Shown here piece by piece: positions 1 through 6,497 of a DNA stretch of 8,764 nt. The position numbers were made by a program, and so were the translations under genes. Position 1 is the stretch's first letter. The number at the start of each line of letters is the position of its first letter. The notes beneath the pieces were generated by a model, which searched no databases, was not told the origin of the DNA, and saw only the letters and a list, made by a program, of their open reading frames with translations. This DNA comes from an uncultured Bacilli bacterium (GTDB taxonomy: Bacteria > Bacillota_I > Bacilli_A > RF39 > UBA660), in assembly GCA_947630195.1 (NCBI GenBank), contig CANRGQ010000053.1:1-8764 (forward strand), given 5' to 3'.

Positions 1-666
1 TTGTAATCCGTTGATTTTCTTTTCATATTTTTTTAAGTAATTAGGATTACCATAACTTATTCCTTCGCTTGTTGTTATTAGATTCTTTATTCCCATATCT
101 ATTCCTATTATTGATGTTGTATTAGATTTTACATAAGGTATCTCTTCTTCTACACATATAGATACATAATATTTATTAGCTATATGTTCTATTGTGGCAT
201 TTATTATTCTGCCATTTATATATTCGATATTGCGATAACCTCTTATTTTTACTTCTTTTAGTTTAGGTAAAGTTATAGTTCTTTCTTTTAAATCTAATTT
301 AATATTTTCATATGTTTTTCCTTTATATGTGTTTTTTATGTAATTTGTTCTATAACTATCTTTTATTCCTTTTTTCTTAAACCTTGGATATCCACATTGT
401 CTTTTATAATATTTATTGAATCCATTTTCTAAATCAAATACAGCACATCTTAAAGAACAACTATCTACTTCTTTTAAAAATGGATATTCATTGTATAGTT
501 TTGGTATTTCTTTTATCAAATCAAACTTACTAAGTTTAGAATTATCTTTTTTCTTACTTAGCATTATATTATATACAAGTCTTGAACAACCTATAGTTTT
601 ATTTATTAATTCTATTTGTTCTTCATTTGGATACATTCTAAATTTATAAGCTCGATTTACTAACAC
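1..666 (-). CDS. tnpB: TnpB, RNA-guided nuclease of an IS200/IS605-type element (C-terminal part outside the window)
   Basis: Translating the minus strand from GTG at 666 gives 222 residues without a stop to the window edge. The N-terminus (AYKFRMYPNEEQIELINKTI) is the usual OrfB/TnpB helix-turn-helix start. A basic, tyrosine-rich middle (YYKRQCGYPRFKKKG, about 86-100) and a beta-rich stretch (about 117-185) follow. IIGIDMGIKNLITTS at about 186-200 is the RuvC-I motif, with catalytic Asp190. RuvC-II, the zinc finger and RuvC-III would lie beyond the left edge, so activity cannot be judged. TnpB proteins of this family use an omega RNA from the element's right end to cut DNA (established for ISDra2 TnpB). 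The GTG start is chosen because AGGAGG (675-680) lies 8 bases upstream and a near-perfect promoter lies just before it. No tnpA is visible. The gene sits inside a GNAT gene it has broken. Confident on family; intactness unknown. Confidence 0.93.
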   Translation of the reverse strand, partial: MLVNRAYKFRMYPNEEQIELINKTIGCSRLVYNIMLSKKKDNSKLSKFDLIKEIPKLYNEYPFLKEVDSCSLRCAVFDLENGFNKYYKRQCGYPRFKKKGIKDSYRTNYIKNTYKGKTYENIKLDLKERTITLPKLKEVKIRGYRNIEYINGRIINATIEHIANKYYVSICVEEEIPYVKSNTTSIIGIDMGIKNLITTSEGISYGNPNYLKKYEKKINGLQ

Positions 667-688
667 AACTATTACCTCCTGGATAATA

Positions 689-753
689 TAATTATACTAT
701 ACGAACAAATGAATGTCAAGACATAATTTCACTTTTTGCATGACTTTCCTATT
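689..753 (-). repeat. IS200/IS605-type left end, copy 1
   Basis: These 65 bases recur at 2277-2341 in the same orientation with 6 mismatches by my alignment. Similarity starts at AATAGG on the minus strand and stops just past the -10 box; the flanks differ. This marks the shared left end of two related elements. It contains the tnpB promoter and an in-frame TGA (731-729) that ends the interrupted GNAT gene. The bases before the boundary are TTGTAC here and TTTTAT in copy 2, so the target may be a T-rich TTKTAY-like site, but two examples do not define it. Confidence 0.8.
691..719 (-). promoter_or_regulatory. Sigma-A-type promoter of tnpB, inside the element's left end
   Basis: On the minus strand TTGACA (719-714) and TATAAT (696-691) are separated by exactly 17 bases, a full consensus match. 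The tnpB ribosome binding site AGGAGG (680-675) and the GTG start at 666 follow directly. The same layout recurs in the second left-end copy at 2279-2307. Confidence 0.85.
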
Positions 754-1031
754 GTACAAGAAATTCTCCCAATACATTCCCCATTTTCTTTTAAAAAGAT
801 ACTCCAAATAAAAACATCTTTATTATGGGCACTTTCCATATTCTTCTTATAAAATTCTTCTTGTTTAGACCAATCTAATAATTTTTCTCTAAATTTTGGT
901 GGCACAGTTAAATAGTATTTATTGACTTCCGGAATCATTAATATTTCCCATAATCTTTTTTGCTCTTTTAATGTTTGAGTCTTTAAAATTAAACGTTCTG
1001 TTTCTATAGTTTCACTACCAATATAATTCAT
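729..1031 (-). pseudogene. GNAT-family N-acetyltransferase (RimJ/RimL-like), truncated by IS insertion
   Basis: ATG at 1031 has GGAG 5 bases upstream. The 100 residues begin with ETERLILKTQTLKEQKRLWE, the typical first strand and helix of RimJ/RimL-type acetyltransferases. They continue through NGECIGRIS (about 83-91), the strand before the acetyl-CoA-binding motif A. Residues after about 93 (TIGKSCKK and the TGA stop) are read from the IS left end: the bases from 753 down are repeated at 2341 in a non-coding context. Family members are usually about 170-190 residues, so the acetyl-CoA pyrophosphate loop and the C-terminal half are missing. The remainder may survive beyond the far end of the element, outside the window. 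It lies 17 bases after the metallopeptidase-like gene, probably in one transcript. A short residual protein may be made but should lack acetyltransferase activity. Confidence 0.8.
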
Positions 1032-1048
1032 AACTTCTCCATCTTATT

Positions 1049-2062
1049 CTATATTAAAATAAATGATATTCCTATTCCTATAAATATTAATAAAATACTG
1101 ATTAAAACATACACCGAAATATAACCTAATTTTAAGTTACTTTCAAAATTTTTACCATAATTATTAATATCAAAATTTACTTCTTCTAAGTATTCATTAA
1201 GTAAATCTTCATTATAGCCATTTTTTAATAATATATTATTAATTAGATAATCAAAATTAGGTTTAAGATAAGTATTATAATAACCTATTAATTCTTCAAT
1301 ATTTTTAAAATTACCATTATTAATACCATTTATGATAGCTTTATCTAAAACGGGAATTAAACCATTAAAAATAACATTTTTTAAAGAATTATTATAATCT
1401 TCGGTATTATTTTTTATTTTACCCCAAAACATGTTACTTACCCAATAAAAGATTGATTTAACGTCCATTTCATCAGCAAAACTTTTTAGATAATTTTCTA
1501 AACTTATAGCTAGGCTATTCGAAAAATATAATTCTTTAATTTTATCTAAACCAACAATACTAGTTATAATATTGGCAATACAAGTAGTATCTTTATAGCC
1601 ACTATAAAGGAAAGAATCAGGATATAAAATCTCGGTAAACATTTCCGTAAATCCTTCATTTAAATAATTATTTAAAACTTTATCTTCCCCAATAATGGCG
1701 GTAAATCCTGAATTAATTAAATTGCTATCAGGATAATACTTCGTACTAGCCATATGCATAAATTCATGACATAAAGTACTTTCCATAATTTCCTTTTTAG
1801 CTTTTTCTTTTTCTTGGGTATCCCAATCCCCTAATAAATATCCATCAACATCAGTACATATATATAATTCATTTTCTTTAAATTCATAAAAAGCATATCC
1901 TTCATCTTTATTAGAAGAAAGTTCTACTTTTAAAGTTCTTAAATTACGATAGAAATTATCTCTAACATTTAAAGGTATTAAATACTCAATCTTTTTTAAG
2001 ATAGATATAATTGAAGGATGTTTTTTTAATTCGGCATTTTTATTAATAATATCATCTAACAT
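1049..2062 (-). CDS. Putative tail-anchored zinc metallopeptidase (gluzincin-like HExxH/NEGxTE)
   Basis: This 337-residue protein matches no family I can name. HEFMH at residues 99-103 follows an alpha-helical stretch. About 30 residues later comes NEGFTE (135-140), the arrangement of gluzincin peptidases, in which both His and a downstream Glu bind zinc. A helical, Asn/Lys-rich region follows. Residues about 312-337 form one hydrophobic segment (YISVYVLISILLIFIGIGISF) ending at the C-terminus. There is no N-terminal signal peptide, so the catalytic part is probably cytoplasmic, held to the membrane by its tail; lysines before the segment agree with that side being inside. ATG at 2062 is supported by AAAGGA (2076-2071) 8 bases upstream. 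A promoter lies at 2091-2118, and a broken GNAT gene follows in the same direction. Substrate unknown; peptidase activity is inferred from the motifs only. Confidence 0.7.
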   Translation of the reverse strand: MLDDIINKNAELKKHPSIISILKKIEYLIPLNVRDNFYRNLRTLKVELSSNKDEGYAFYEFKENELYICTDVDGYLLGDWDTQEKEKAKKEIMESTLCHEFMHMASTKYYPDSNLINSGFTAIIGEDKVLNNYLNEGFTEMFTEILYPDSFLYSGYKDTTCIANIITSIVGLDKIKELYFSNSLAISLENYLKSFADEMDVKSIFYWVSNMFWGKIKNNTEDYNNSLKNVIFNGLIPVLDKAIINGINNGNFKNIEELIGYYNTYLKPNFDYLINNILLKNGYNEDLLNEYLEEVNFDINNYGKNFESNLKLGYISVYVLISILLIFIGIGISFILI

Positions 2063-2090
2063 AATTCACATCCTTTATCTTACTAGTAAT

Positions 2091-2118
2091 ATTATACCTT
2101 ATTTTTAAAGATGAACAA
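2091..2118 (-). promoter_or_regulatory. Probable promoter of the metallopeptidase-like gene
   Basis: On the minus strand TTGTTC (2118-2113) lies 16 bases before a consensus TATAAT (2096-2091), about 30 bases upstream of the ATG at 2062. The site lies just outside the right end of the deleted IS element, so the element inserted immediately upstream of it, or the promoter was in the target DNA. Confidence 0.6.
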
Positions 2119-2143
2119 AAGTAAAACTAAAGTAAATAAATTT

Positions 2144-2245
2144 ATTTCGTTTCACCTATGTTTTGCCTCACGGCTTATCTTTCCTGCTTCTTAGGATTTC
2201 ACTCCTCCACAGGCCATATTTAAAGGCGGTCGCTACCGTACTTAT
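2144..2245 (-). ncRNA. Omega-RNA-like right-end scaffold, including remnant of the tnpB 3' end
   Basis: On the minus strand this stretch can form several short hairpins: CGGT-AGCG-ACCG, AGGA-GTGAAA-TCCT and GCC-GTGA-GGC. It is clearly richer in G and C than its surroundings, as expected for a structured RNA. In TnpB systems the omega RNA comes from the 3' end of tnpB and the right end, and its guide is the flanking DNA just past the element. Here the guide would be read from about 2143 downward, next to the metallopeptidase promoter. Transcription and function are inferred, and the 3' boundary is uncertain. Confidence 0.45.
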
Positions 2246-2276
2246 TTTTATTTTTTAATTTTCCCTAGGTACATTT

Positions 2277-2341
2277 TAATTATACTATGCGAGCAAATGA
2301 ATGCCAATATAAAATTTCACTTTTTGCATGACTTTCCTATT
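2277..2341 (-). repeat. IS200/IS605-type left end, copy 2
   Basis: Direct repeat of 689-753: 65 bases, 59 identical by hand alignment. The first 29 bases from the outer boundary are identical; the differences cluster between there and the -10 box. The outer edge abuts the T-run of the terminator at 2344-2373. Confidence 0.85.
2279..2307 (-). promoter_or_regulatory. Retained element promoter reading into the omega-RNA-like region
   Basis: TTGGCA (2307-2302), a 17-base spacer and TATAAT (2284-2279). This is the same promoter as in the tnpB element with one change in the -35 box. With tnpB deleted it points straight into the right-end scaffold at 2144-2245 and onward to the metallopeptidase-like gene. 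Confidence 0.65.
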
Positions 2342-2343
2342 AT

Positions 2344-2373
2344 AAAAAAGAAGGAATAATTTCTTATTCCCTC
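2344..2373 (-). terminator. Intrinsic terminator of the surface-protein operon
   Basis: On the minus strand GAGGGAATAA (2373-2364), a GAAA loop and TTATTCCTTC (2359-2350) form a 10-bp stem with one G-T pair, followed by six T (2349-2344). The stem begins at the base right after the TAA stop of the repeat protein. Confidence 0.92.
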
Positions 2374-5300
2374 TTATTTATCATAAACTCTTTCGCACAT
2401 AGCGGCACCATCTAAGCCAATACTAATTTTAGCTTTTTTATTAGCATTATATGTTTGGTCATAATCTCGATAATTTCTAAAGATTAGGTTTACTTCCCAT
2501 TTTTGAATGGTTGCTTTTTTAGCTTTTACATCATTAGTTATTAATGGATCATTTGGACTAATTTTACTTTCCTCACCATCTTCACCTTTAATGCATACTC
2601 CTGTTTCACATTCATTTAAACGGAATTCACCATGTTTATCAGTTATGTCAATTTCTTTGTATGTCTTAGCTTCTCCTTTATTATCATAACCAACTAATTC
2701 TAAGAATAATTGTTTTCTATCATCTCTATTTTCAAAGGTATTTTCAGTAACATTAAACACTATTCCATAATTACATCTTGTTACAGCAGACATAGAGGTT
2801 AGATTTACTTCAAATGAACCAGCTGTTTCTTTAGAAGTTCTAATATCCTTATATTCTGAATCACTAAATTTTAACATATCATATACTGTTACATTTAGTT
2901 CGGCATTTTTAGTATTAACAACTGTCATTAAAGCTTCTGGATTACCATCAACCTTACAATTCTTTATACATTTACCATTTCCATCTGTACATTTCTTTTG
3001 ACAAGTTTTTTGACCATCATAACAATCATGGTCACAGTTACCATCATGGTCAATGTCACAATCTCTGGTACAATATCCATTTTCATTATAGCAGTTTTCG
3101 TCACATTCGCCATCACCATCGGTATCACAGTTCTTTACACACTTATCGCCTTCATAGCAATTGGTCTCACATTTACCATCACCTTGGACACAAATATCAT
3201 CTTTTTGGTCACCGTTAGTATCATAACACTTTTTATTTTCAGAGCCAGGTTTACCTGGAGCTATACAGTTTTTCTCACACTCTTTACCTGAACCACCAAT
3301 GTTTAAATCAGGAGTTCCATCACCATTGATATCACAGTTATAATCACATATATCATCATCATCGGTATAACAGTTAAGGTCACATTTGCCATCATTATTA
3401 ATATCACAGTTCTTTATACATTTTTTACCTGTGTCATCCATACAGTTTTTAACACATTTATCGCCTTCATAACAATTGTATTGACAAGAAGATCCTGTTC
3501 CACCACAGTTTTTATAACATACATTATCATCATTATAACAATTATATTGGCAATTCTCACCTGAGCCTCCACAGTTTCTGTAACAAGCTCCACTACCGCC
3601 AGAACTACTACAGTTAGTATCGCATTTACCATCACCATCGGTATCACAGTTGGACTTACATTCTCCACCTGTTCCACCACAGTTTAAGTCACATTCACCA
3701 TCACCATTAGTATCACAGTTATACTCACATTTATCTTTTTCACCATAGCAGTTTAAGTCACATTTACCATCACCATCTGGATCAACATTTTTATCTGCTT
3801 TTCCATCACCATCAGTATCACAGTTGGTTTGACATTCATTAGTGCCCTTAGTACAATTTAGAACACATTTATCGCCTTCATAACAGTTACGGTCACATTT
3901 ACCATCACCATTATCATCACAATTTTTAATACATTGTCCTGTCTCAACATCTTCACAGTTTGTCTCACATACTCCCTGGTCATTGTAACAATTCTTATCA
4001 CATTTGCCATCACCATTAGTATCACAGTTCTTTACACAATGGTCTTTATCACCACAGTTTTTGTCACAAACACCATCACCGTTGGTATCACAGTTATACT
4101 TACAATTATTGCCTTCACCGCCACAATTCTTTATACATACTTCTTTACCATCTTTGTCTTTACCAGTACAATCATGATTACACTTACCATCACCATCAGT
4201 GTCACAGTTAGTTTGACAATCACTACCAGTTCCACCACAGTTTAAATCACAACTACCATCACCATCGCTATCACAGTTATAATCACATTTACCATCATTA
4301 TTAGTATCACAGTTCTTTGTACATTTATCGCCTTCATAGCAGTTATAATCACAACCATCTTTACCATCAGTATCAACATTTTTGTCTGGATAACCATCGC
4401 CATCAGTATCACAGTTTACTTTACAATCTGGACCACTTCCAACTGGATTTTCCGTTCCATCAGGACCACAGTTAAAGTTACATTTACCATCGCCATCTGG
4501 ATCTAAATATTTATCTGGCTTTCCATCTCCATTAGTATCACAATTTCTTTGACACGTATCTTGTCCATCATAACAATTTAAATCACATTTACCATCATCA
4601 TTAATATCAATATCTCTATCTGGATGACCATCACCATCAGTATCACAGTTCTTATCACATTTACCATCACCATCAGTATCTTGGTCAATTATATTTTTAT
4701 CTGGTTTTCCGTCTCCTTTAACACAAATATCATTTTTACCATCTTTATCAAAATCATAGCAAACATGTTTACCTTCTTCTTCGTTAGTATCACAGTTTAC
4801 ATCACAAACACCATCTTTGTTAACATCGATGTTTAAGTCAGGTTTTCCATCTCCATTGGTATCACAGTTTAAATCGCAATAATCATCTTCATCGGTATAA
4901 CAATTTAAATCACATTTACCATCACCATCAATATCAATATTTTTATCTGGATAACCATCTCCATTGGTATCACAGTTTACTTTACAATTTCTATCACCAT
5001 CAACTTTATTTTTATCAGCTACACCATCACCATTTACACAAATATCAGCTTTACCATCACCATTGGTATCAAAACATTTTTGTTTACCTGTTGGTGTATC
5101 AATATTAAAGTCTGGAACACCATCACCATTAACATCAATGTTTAAATCAGGAGTTCCATCTCCATTAGTATCAATATTTAAATCAGGAATACCATCACCA
5201 TCAACATCAATATTTAAATCAGCTTTACCATCACCATTTAAATCGATATTTATATCAGGAACATTATCCCCATTTCTATCACAGTTTAAATCACATTTAC

Positions 5301-5634
5301 CATCATCATCAGTATCTTGATTTATAAAATTAAAATCAGCAACACCATCACCATTAGTATCAACATTAAATATTCCTTCACCATTTTTATATTTACCATA
5401 AGGAATATTTAAATCAGGAATACCATCACCATTTAAATCAGTTGGTGGATATGTTAAAGAACCTCCTATTTGATGAGTTCCCCAAAAATCTAAAGTAAAT
5501 GATGTAAGAATTAAAATTAAACTTAAAAGCATAATAACTACCATTATTACGATAGCCATTAATCTCTTCTTTCTTAATTCTTCTTCATTTATTACACCAA
5601 CATTATCATTTTCATTATAATCATTTGGAAACAT
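2374..5634 (-). CDS. Giant membrane-anchored surface protein with calcium-binding-type DxNGDG repeats and paired cysteines
   Basis: A 1086-residue protein. Residues 1-24 are polar and end in RKKR; about 25-50 form one transmembrane helix, so the rest should lie outside the cell. Residues 65-180 hold Cys-poor repeats of the type D-x-N-G-D-G-x-P-D-L-N-I, including a clean 12-residue tandem at 131-178. Residues about 187-893 are Cys-rich: CDTNGDGKCDxNC calcium-loop units alternate with short spacers such as YEGDKCVKNC or GGTGSDCQTNC. I count nearly 40 D/N-G-D-G-like loops. They match the DxDxDGxxD pattern of thrombospondin type 3 and dockerin/EF-hand calcium sites. Residues about 900-1086 are non-repetitive and probably beta-rich (VTVYDMLKF, KWEVNLIFRNY). 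No LPXTG motif is seen. AGGAGG lies 5 bases before ATG 5634, and the TasA-like gene ends 13 bases upstream. Likely a calcium-stabilised stalk, adhesin or matrix protein; the exact role is unknown. Confidence 0.85.
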   Translation of the reverse strand: MFPNDYNENDNVGVINEEELRKKRLMAIVIMVVIMLLSLILILTSFTLDFWGTHQIGGSLTYPPTDLNGDGIPDLNIPYGKYKNGEGIFNVDTNGDGVADFNFINQDTDDDGKCDLNCDRNGDNVPDINIDLNGDGKADLNIDVDGDGIPDLNIDTNGDGTPDLNIDVNGDGVPDFNIDTPTGKQKCFDTNGDGKADICVNGDGVADKNKVDGDRNCKVNCDTNGDGYPDKNIDIDGDGKCDLNCYTDEDDYCDLNCDTNGDGKPDLNIDVNKDGVCDVNCDTNEEEGKHVCYDFDKDGKNDICVKGDGKPDKNIIDQDTDGDGKCDKNCDTDGDGHPDRDIDINDDGKCDLNCYDGQDTCQRNCDTNGDGKPDKYLDPDGDGKCNFNCGPDGTENPVGSGPDCKVNCDTDGDGYPDKNVDTDGKDGCDYNCYEGDKCTKNCDTNNDGKCDYNCDSDGDGSCDLNCGGTGSDCQTNCDTDGDGKCNHDCTGKDKDGKEVCIKNCGGEGNNCKYNCDTNGDGVCDKNCGDKDHCVKNCDTNGDGKCDKNCYNDQGVCETNCEDVETGQCIKNCDDNGDGKCDRNCYEGDKCVLNCTKGTNECQTNCDTDGDGKADKNVDPDGDGKCDLNCYGEKDKCEYNCDTNGDGECDLNCGGTGGECKSNCDTDGDGKCDTNCSSSGGSGACYRNCGGSGENCQYNCYNDDNVCYKNCGGTGSSCQYNCYEGDKCVKNCMDDTGKKCIKNCDINNDGKCDLNCYTDDDDICDYNCDINGDGTPDLNIGGSGKECEKNCIAPGKPGSENKKCYDTNGDQKDDICVQGDGKCETNCYEGDKCVKNCDTDGDGECDENCYNENGYCTRDCDIDHDGNCDHDCYDGQKTCQKKCTDGNGKCIKNCKVDGNPEALMTVVNTKNAELNVTVYDMLKFSDSEYKDIRTSKETAGSFEVNLTSMSAVTRCNYGIVFNVTENTFENRDDRKQLFLELVGYDNKGEAKTYKEIDITDKHGEFRLNECETGVCIKGEDGEESKISPNDPLITNDVKAKKATIQKWEVNLIFRNYRDYDQTYNANKKAKISIGLDGAAMCERVYDK
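2956..5076 (-). repeat. Degenerate coding repeat array: cysteine-paired calcium-loop region
   Basis: This DNA encodes residues 187-893 of the giant protein. Units such as CDTNGDGKCD and YEGDKC recur many times (YEGDKC at residues 433, 585, 722 and 827), and the matching DNA words recur too. The repetition creates long open frames in other frames and on the other strand, rich in Thr, Ile and Val; these are by-products, not genes. Such arrays can change copy number by recombination and are difficult to assemble. Confidence 0.85.
5101..5244 (-). repeat. Four tandem 36-bp units (12-residue DxNGDGxPDLNI repeats)
   Basis: Residues 131-178 of the giant protein are four uninterrupted 12-residue units beginning DLNGDGKADLNI and ending DVNGDGVPDFNI. 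At the DNA level this is a 36-bp period with scattered synonymous changes, so the array is not a very recent expansion. Confidence 0.85.
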
Positions 5635-5647
5635 AAAAACCTCCTAA

Positions 5648-6334
5648 TTAACTTGCATTTGTACTTATATCTTTTATTTGATTATTAGTATCTTGTCCTT
5701 CAGCAGGCACTGCTTTAACTGAAACACTATAATTAAGTGTTTTTTCGGCAGATTCATCACTTGCTTCATCCTTAACCCATATGTATATATCATAAACTGC
5801 TTGAGTTCCATCGCCGGAACTTTTTTCAATATTATCTTTTATAATAGGATAAGCGTCACCTTCAGATTGTACTAAATTGCTAAGTTGAACATGATAAGAA
5901 TTACTTGATCCAAATTTAATCCATTTATTATTTTTTTGAATAGCAATAACAACATCTTCTGGAGCAGCGTTTCCACCATTTTCACCAGCGGTTGCTGTAT
6001 TAGATAGAGAAACCCCTATTGTTACTGCTAAATCACTTTTATTAGTTACTGTTAGAGTTGATTTACTGAAGCCATTACCATTTATTGAACTACCTTCGGC
6101 AGTTATTTGAGTATAATCTGAAGAAGGCATTAATTCTTTGCTATTACTATCCGTTGCTTGACTAATCTTGGCTTCAACTTTTAAATTACCCGCTGTAATT
6201 ACAGGGACATGCTCTTGTGTTTGCACTGAAAAAAAGGATGAATATGAAACATTCATAGTGGCTAAAGTTAGAACAATTATAGAAACAACAGTAATAATAG
6301 TACCTCGTTTTATATATTTACCATTAATATTCAT
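5648..6334 (-). CDS. TasA/camelysin-like secreted matrix or filament protein
   Basis: A 228-residue protein. Residues 6-10 are basic (KYIKR) and 11-28 form a hydrophobic helix (GTIITVVSIIVLTLATMN). SYSSFFSVQTQE and ITAGNLKVEAK (about 46-56) follow. This N-terminal design, a signal peptide leading into a T-x-G-N-L strand, is typical of TasA and camelysin (M73-like) proteins processed by SipW-type signal peptidases. The remainder is a probable beta-sandwich rich in Ser, Thr and Asn (TLTVTNKSDLAVTIGVSL, about 93-110; YDIYIWVKD, 181-189; NYSVSVKAV, 201-209). It lacks an HExxH motif, so it is structural rather than a peptidase. ATG 6334 has AAGGGTGA about 5 bases upstream. It is the first gene of an operon with the giant repeat protein, 13 bases away, suggesting joint export or assembly. 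The cognate signal peptidase is not in the window. TasA itself forms biofilm fibres in Bacillus; the same role here is inferred. Confidence 0.72.
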   Translation of the reverse strand: MNINGKYIKRGTIITVVSIIVLTLATMNVSYSSFFSVQTQEHVPVITAGNLKVEAKISQATDSNSKELMPSSDYTQITAEGSSINGNGFSKSTLTVTNKSDLAVTIGVSLSNTATAGENGGNAAPEDVVIAIQKNNKWIKFGSSNSYHVQLSNLVQSEGDAYPIIKDNIEKSSGDGTQAVYDIYIWVKDEASDESAEKTLNYSVSVKAVPAEGQDTNNQIKDISTNAS

Positions 6335-6407
6335 CTATGTCACCCTTATTTTAAGTTTAACACATTCTTTTTTCTAAAACAACCTCTAAATTTAATTTTT
6401 TTTAAGT

Positions 6408-6436
6408 ATTTTAAACATTTTGATAGATTTCGATAA
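6408..6436 (-). promoter_or_regulatory. Possible promoter of the surface-protein operon
   Basis: On the minus strand a weak TTATCG (6436-6431) lies 17 bases before TAAAAT (6413-6408), giving a leader of roughly 65 bases before ATG 6334. A rival candidate is TTGTTT with TAAACT (6359-6354), but it would place the start site almost on the ribosome binding site. No strong promoter stands out, so the operon may need an activator. Confidence 0.35.
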
Positions 6437-6443
6437 GTTTACA

Positions 6444-6473
6444 TTTACATTTCTGCTTACTTAATGCTATAAT
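6444..6473 (+). promoter_or_regulatory. Extended -10 promoter of typA
   Basis: TTTACA (6444-6449), an 18-base spacer and TATAAT (6468-6473), preceded by TGC (6465-6467), which gives an extended -10. The start site would lie about 18 bases before the ATG at 6498. It stands back to back with the putative surface-operon promoter. Confidence 0.75.
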
Positions 6474-6497
6474 ATGTAGGTTGCACGGGGTGATTTT

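Larger units (their letters stand above)
2144..2341 (-). mobile_element. Internally deleted, tnpB-less IS200/IS605-type element
   Basis: The right boundary (2341) is the left end shared with the tnpB element at 689-753. About 30 bases after the promoter the sequence passes directly into a GC-richer stretch (about 2144-2245). On the minus strand this resembles the tail of tnpB plus right end. One frame reads STVATAFKYGLWRSEI and on to a TGA at 2170-2168, similar in style to the C-terminus of TnpB proteins, with a stop codon shortly upstream. CCTAAGAAGCAGGAAAG and a GCC-GTGA-GGC hairpin, also usual in such right ends, are present. About 1.1 kb of coding sequence is missing compared with a full tnpB. 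The left boundary (2144) is approximate. The element separates the terminator of the surface operon from the promoter of the metallopeptidase-like gene. Confidence 0.7.

Noticed and set aside
416..649. 77-residue plus-strand frame
   Set aside because: It is opposite tnpB, which has a recognisable protein sequence, promoter and ribosome binding site.
3414..3680. 88-residue minus-strand frame inside the giant gene
   Set aside because: It is a frameshifted reading of the same repeats, enclosed in the much longer frame with a clear start, ribosome binding site and terminator.
3934..4245. Plus-strand frames rich in Thr, Ile and Val across 2998-5320, looking like membrane proteins
   Set aside because: They are antisense readings of the GAT/AAC-rich calcium-loop repeats and follow their periodicity; none has a ribosome binding site.
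2956..5244. CRISPR array, considered because of the many short regular repeats
   Set aside because: The repeats are in frame, degenerate and have no unique spacers of constant length; they encode protein repeats.
6168..6377. 69-residue plus-strand frame
   Set aside because: It is antisense to the signal-peptide region of the TasA-like gene and has no ribosome binding site.
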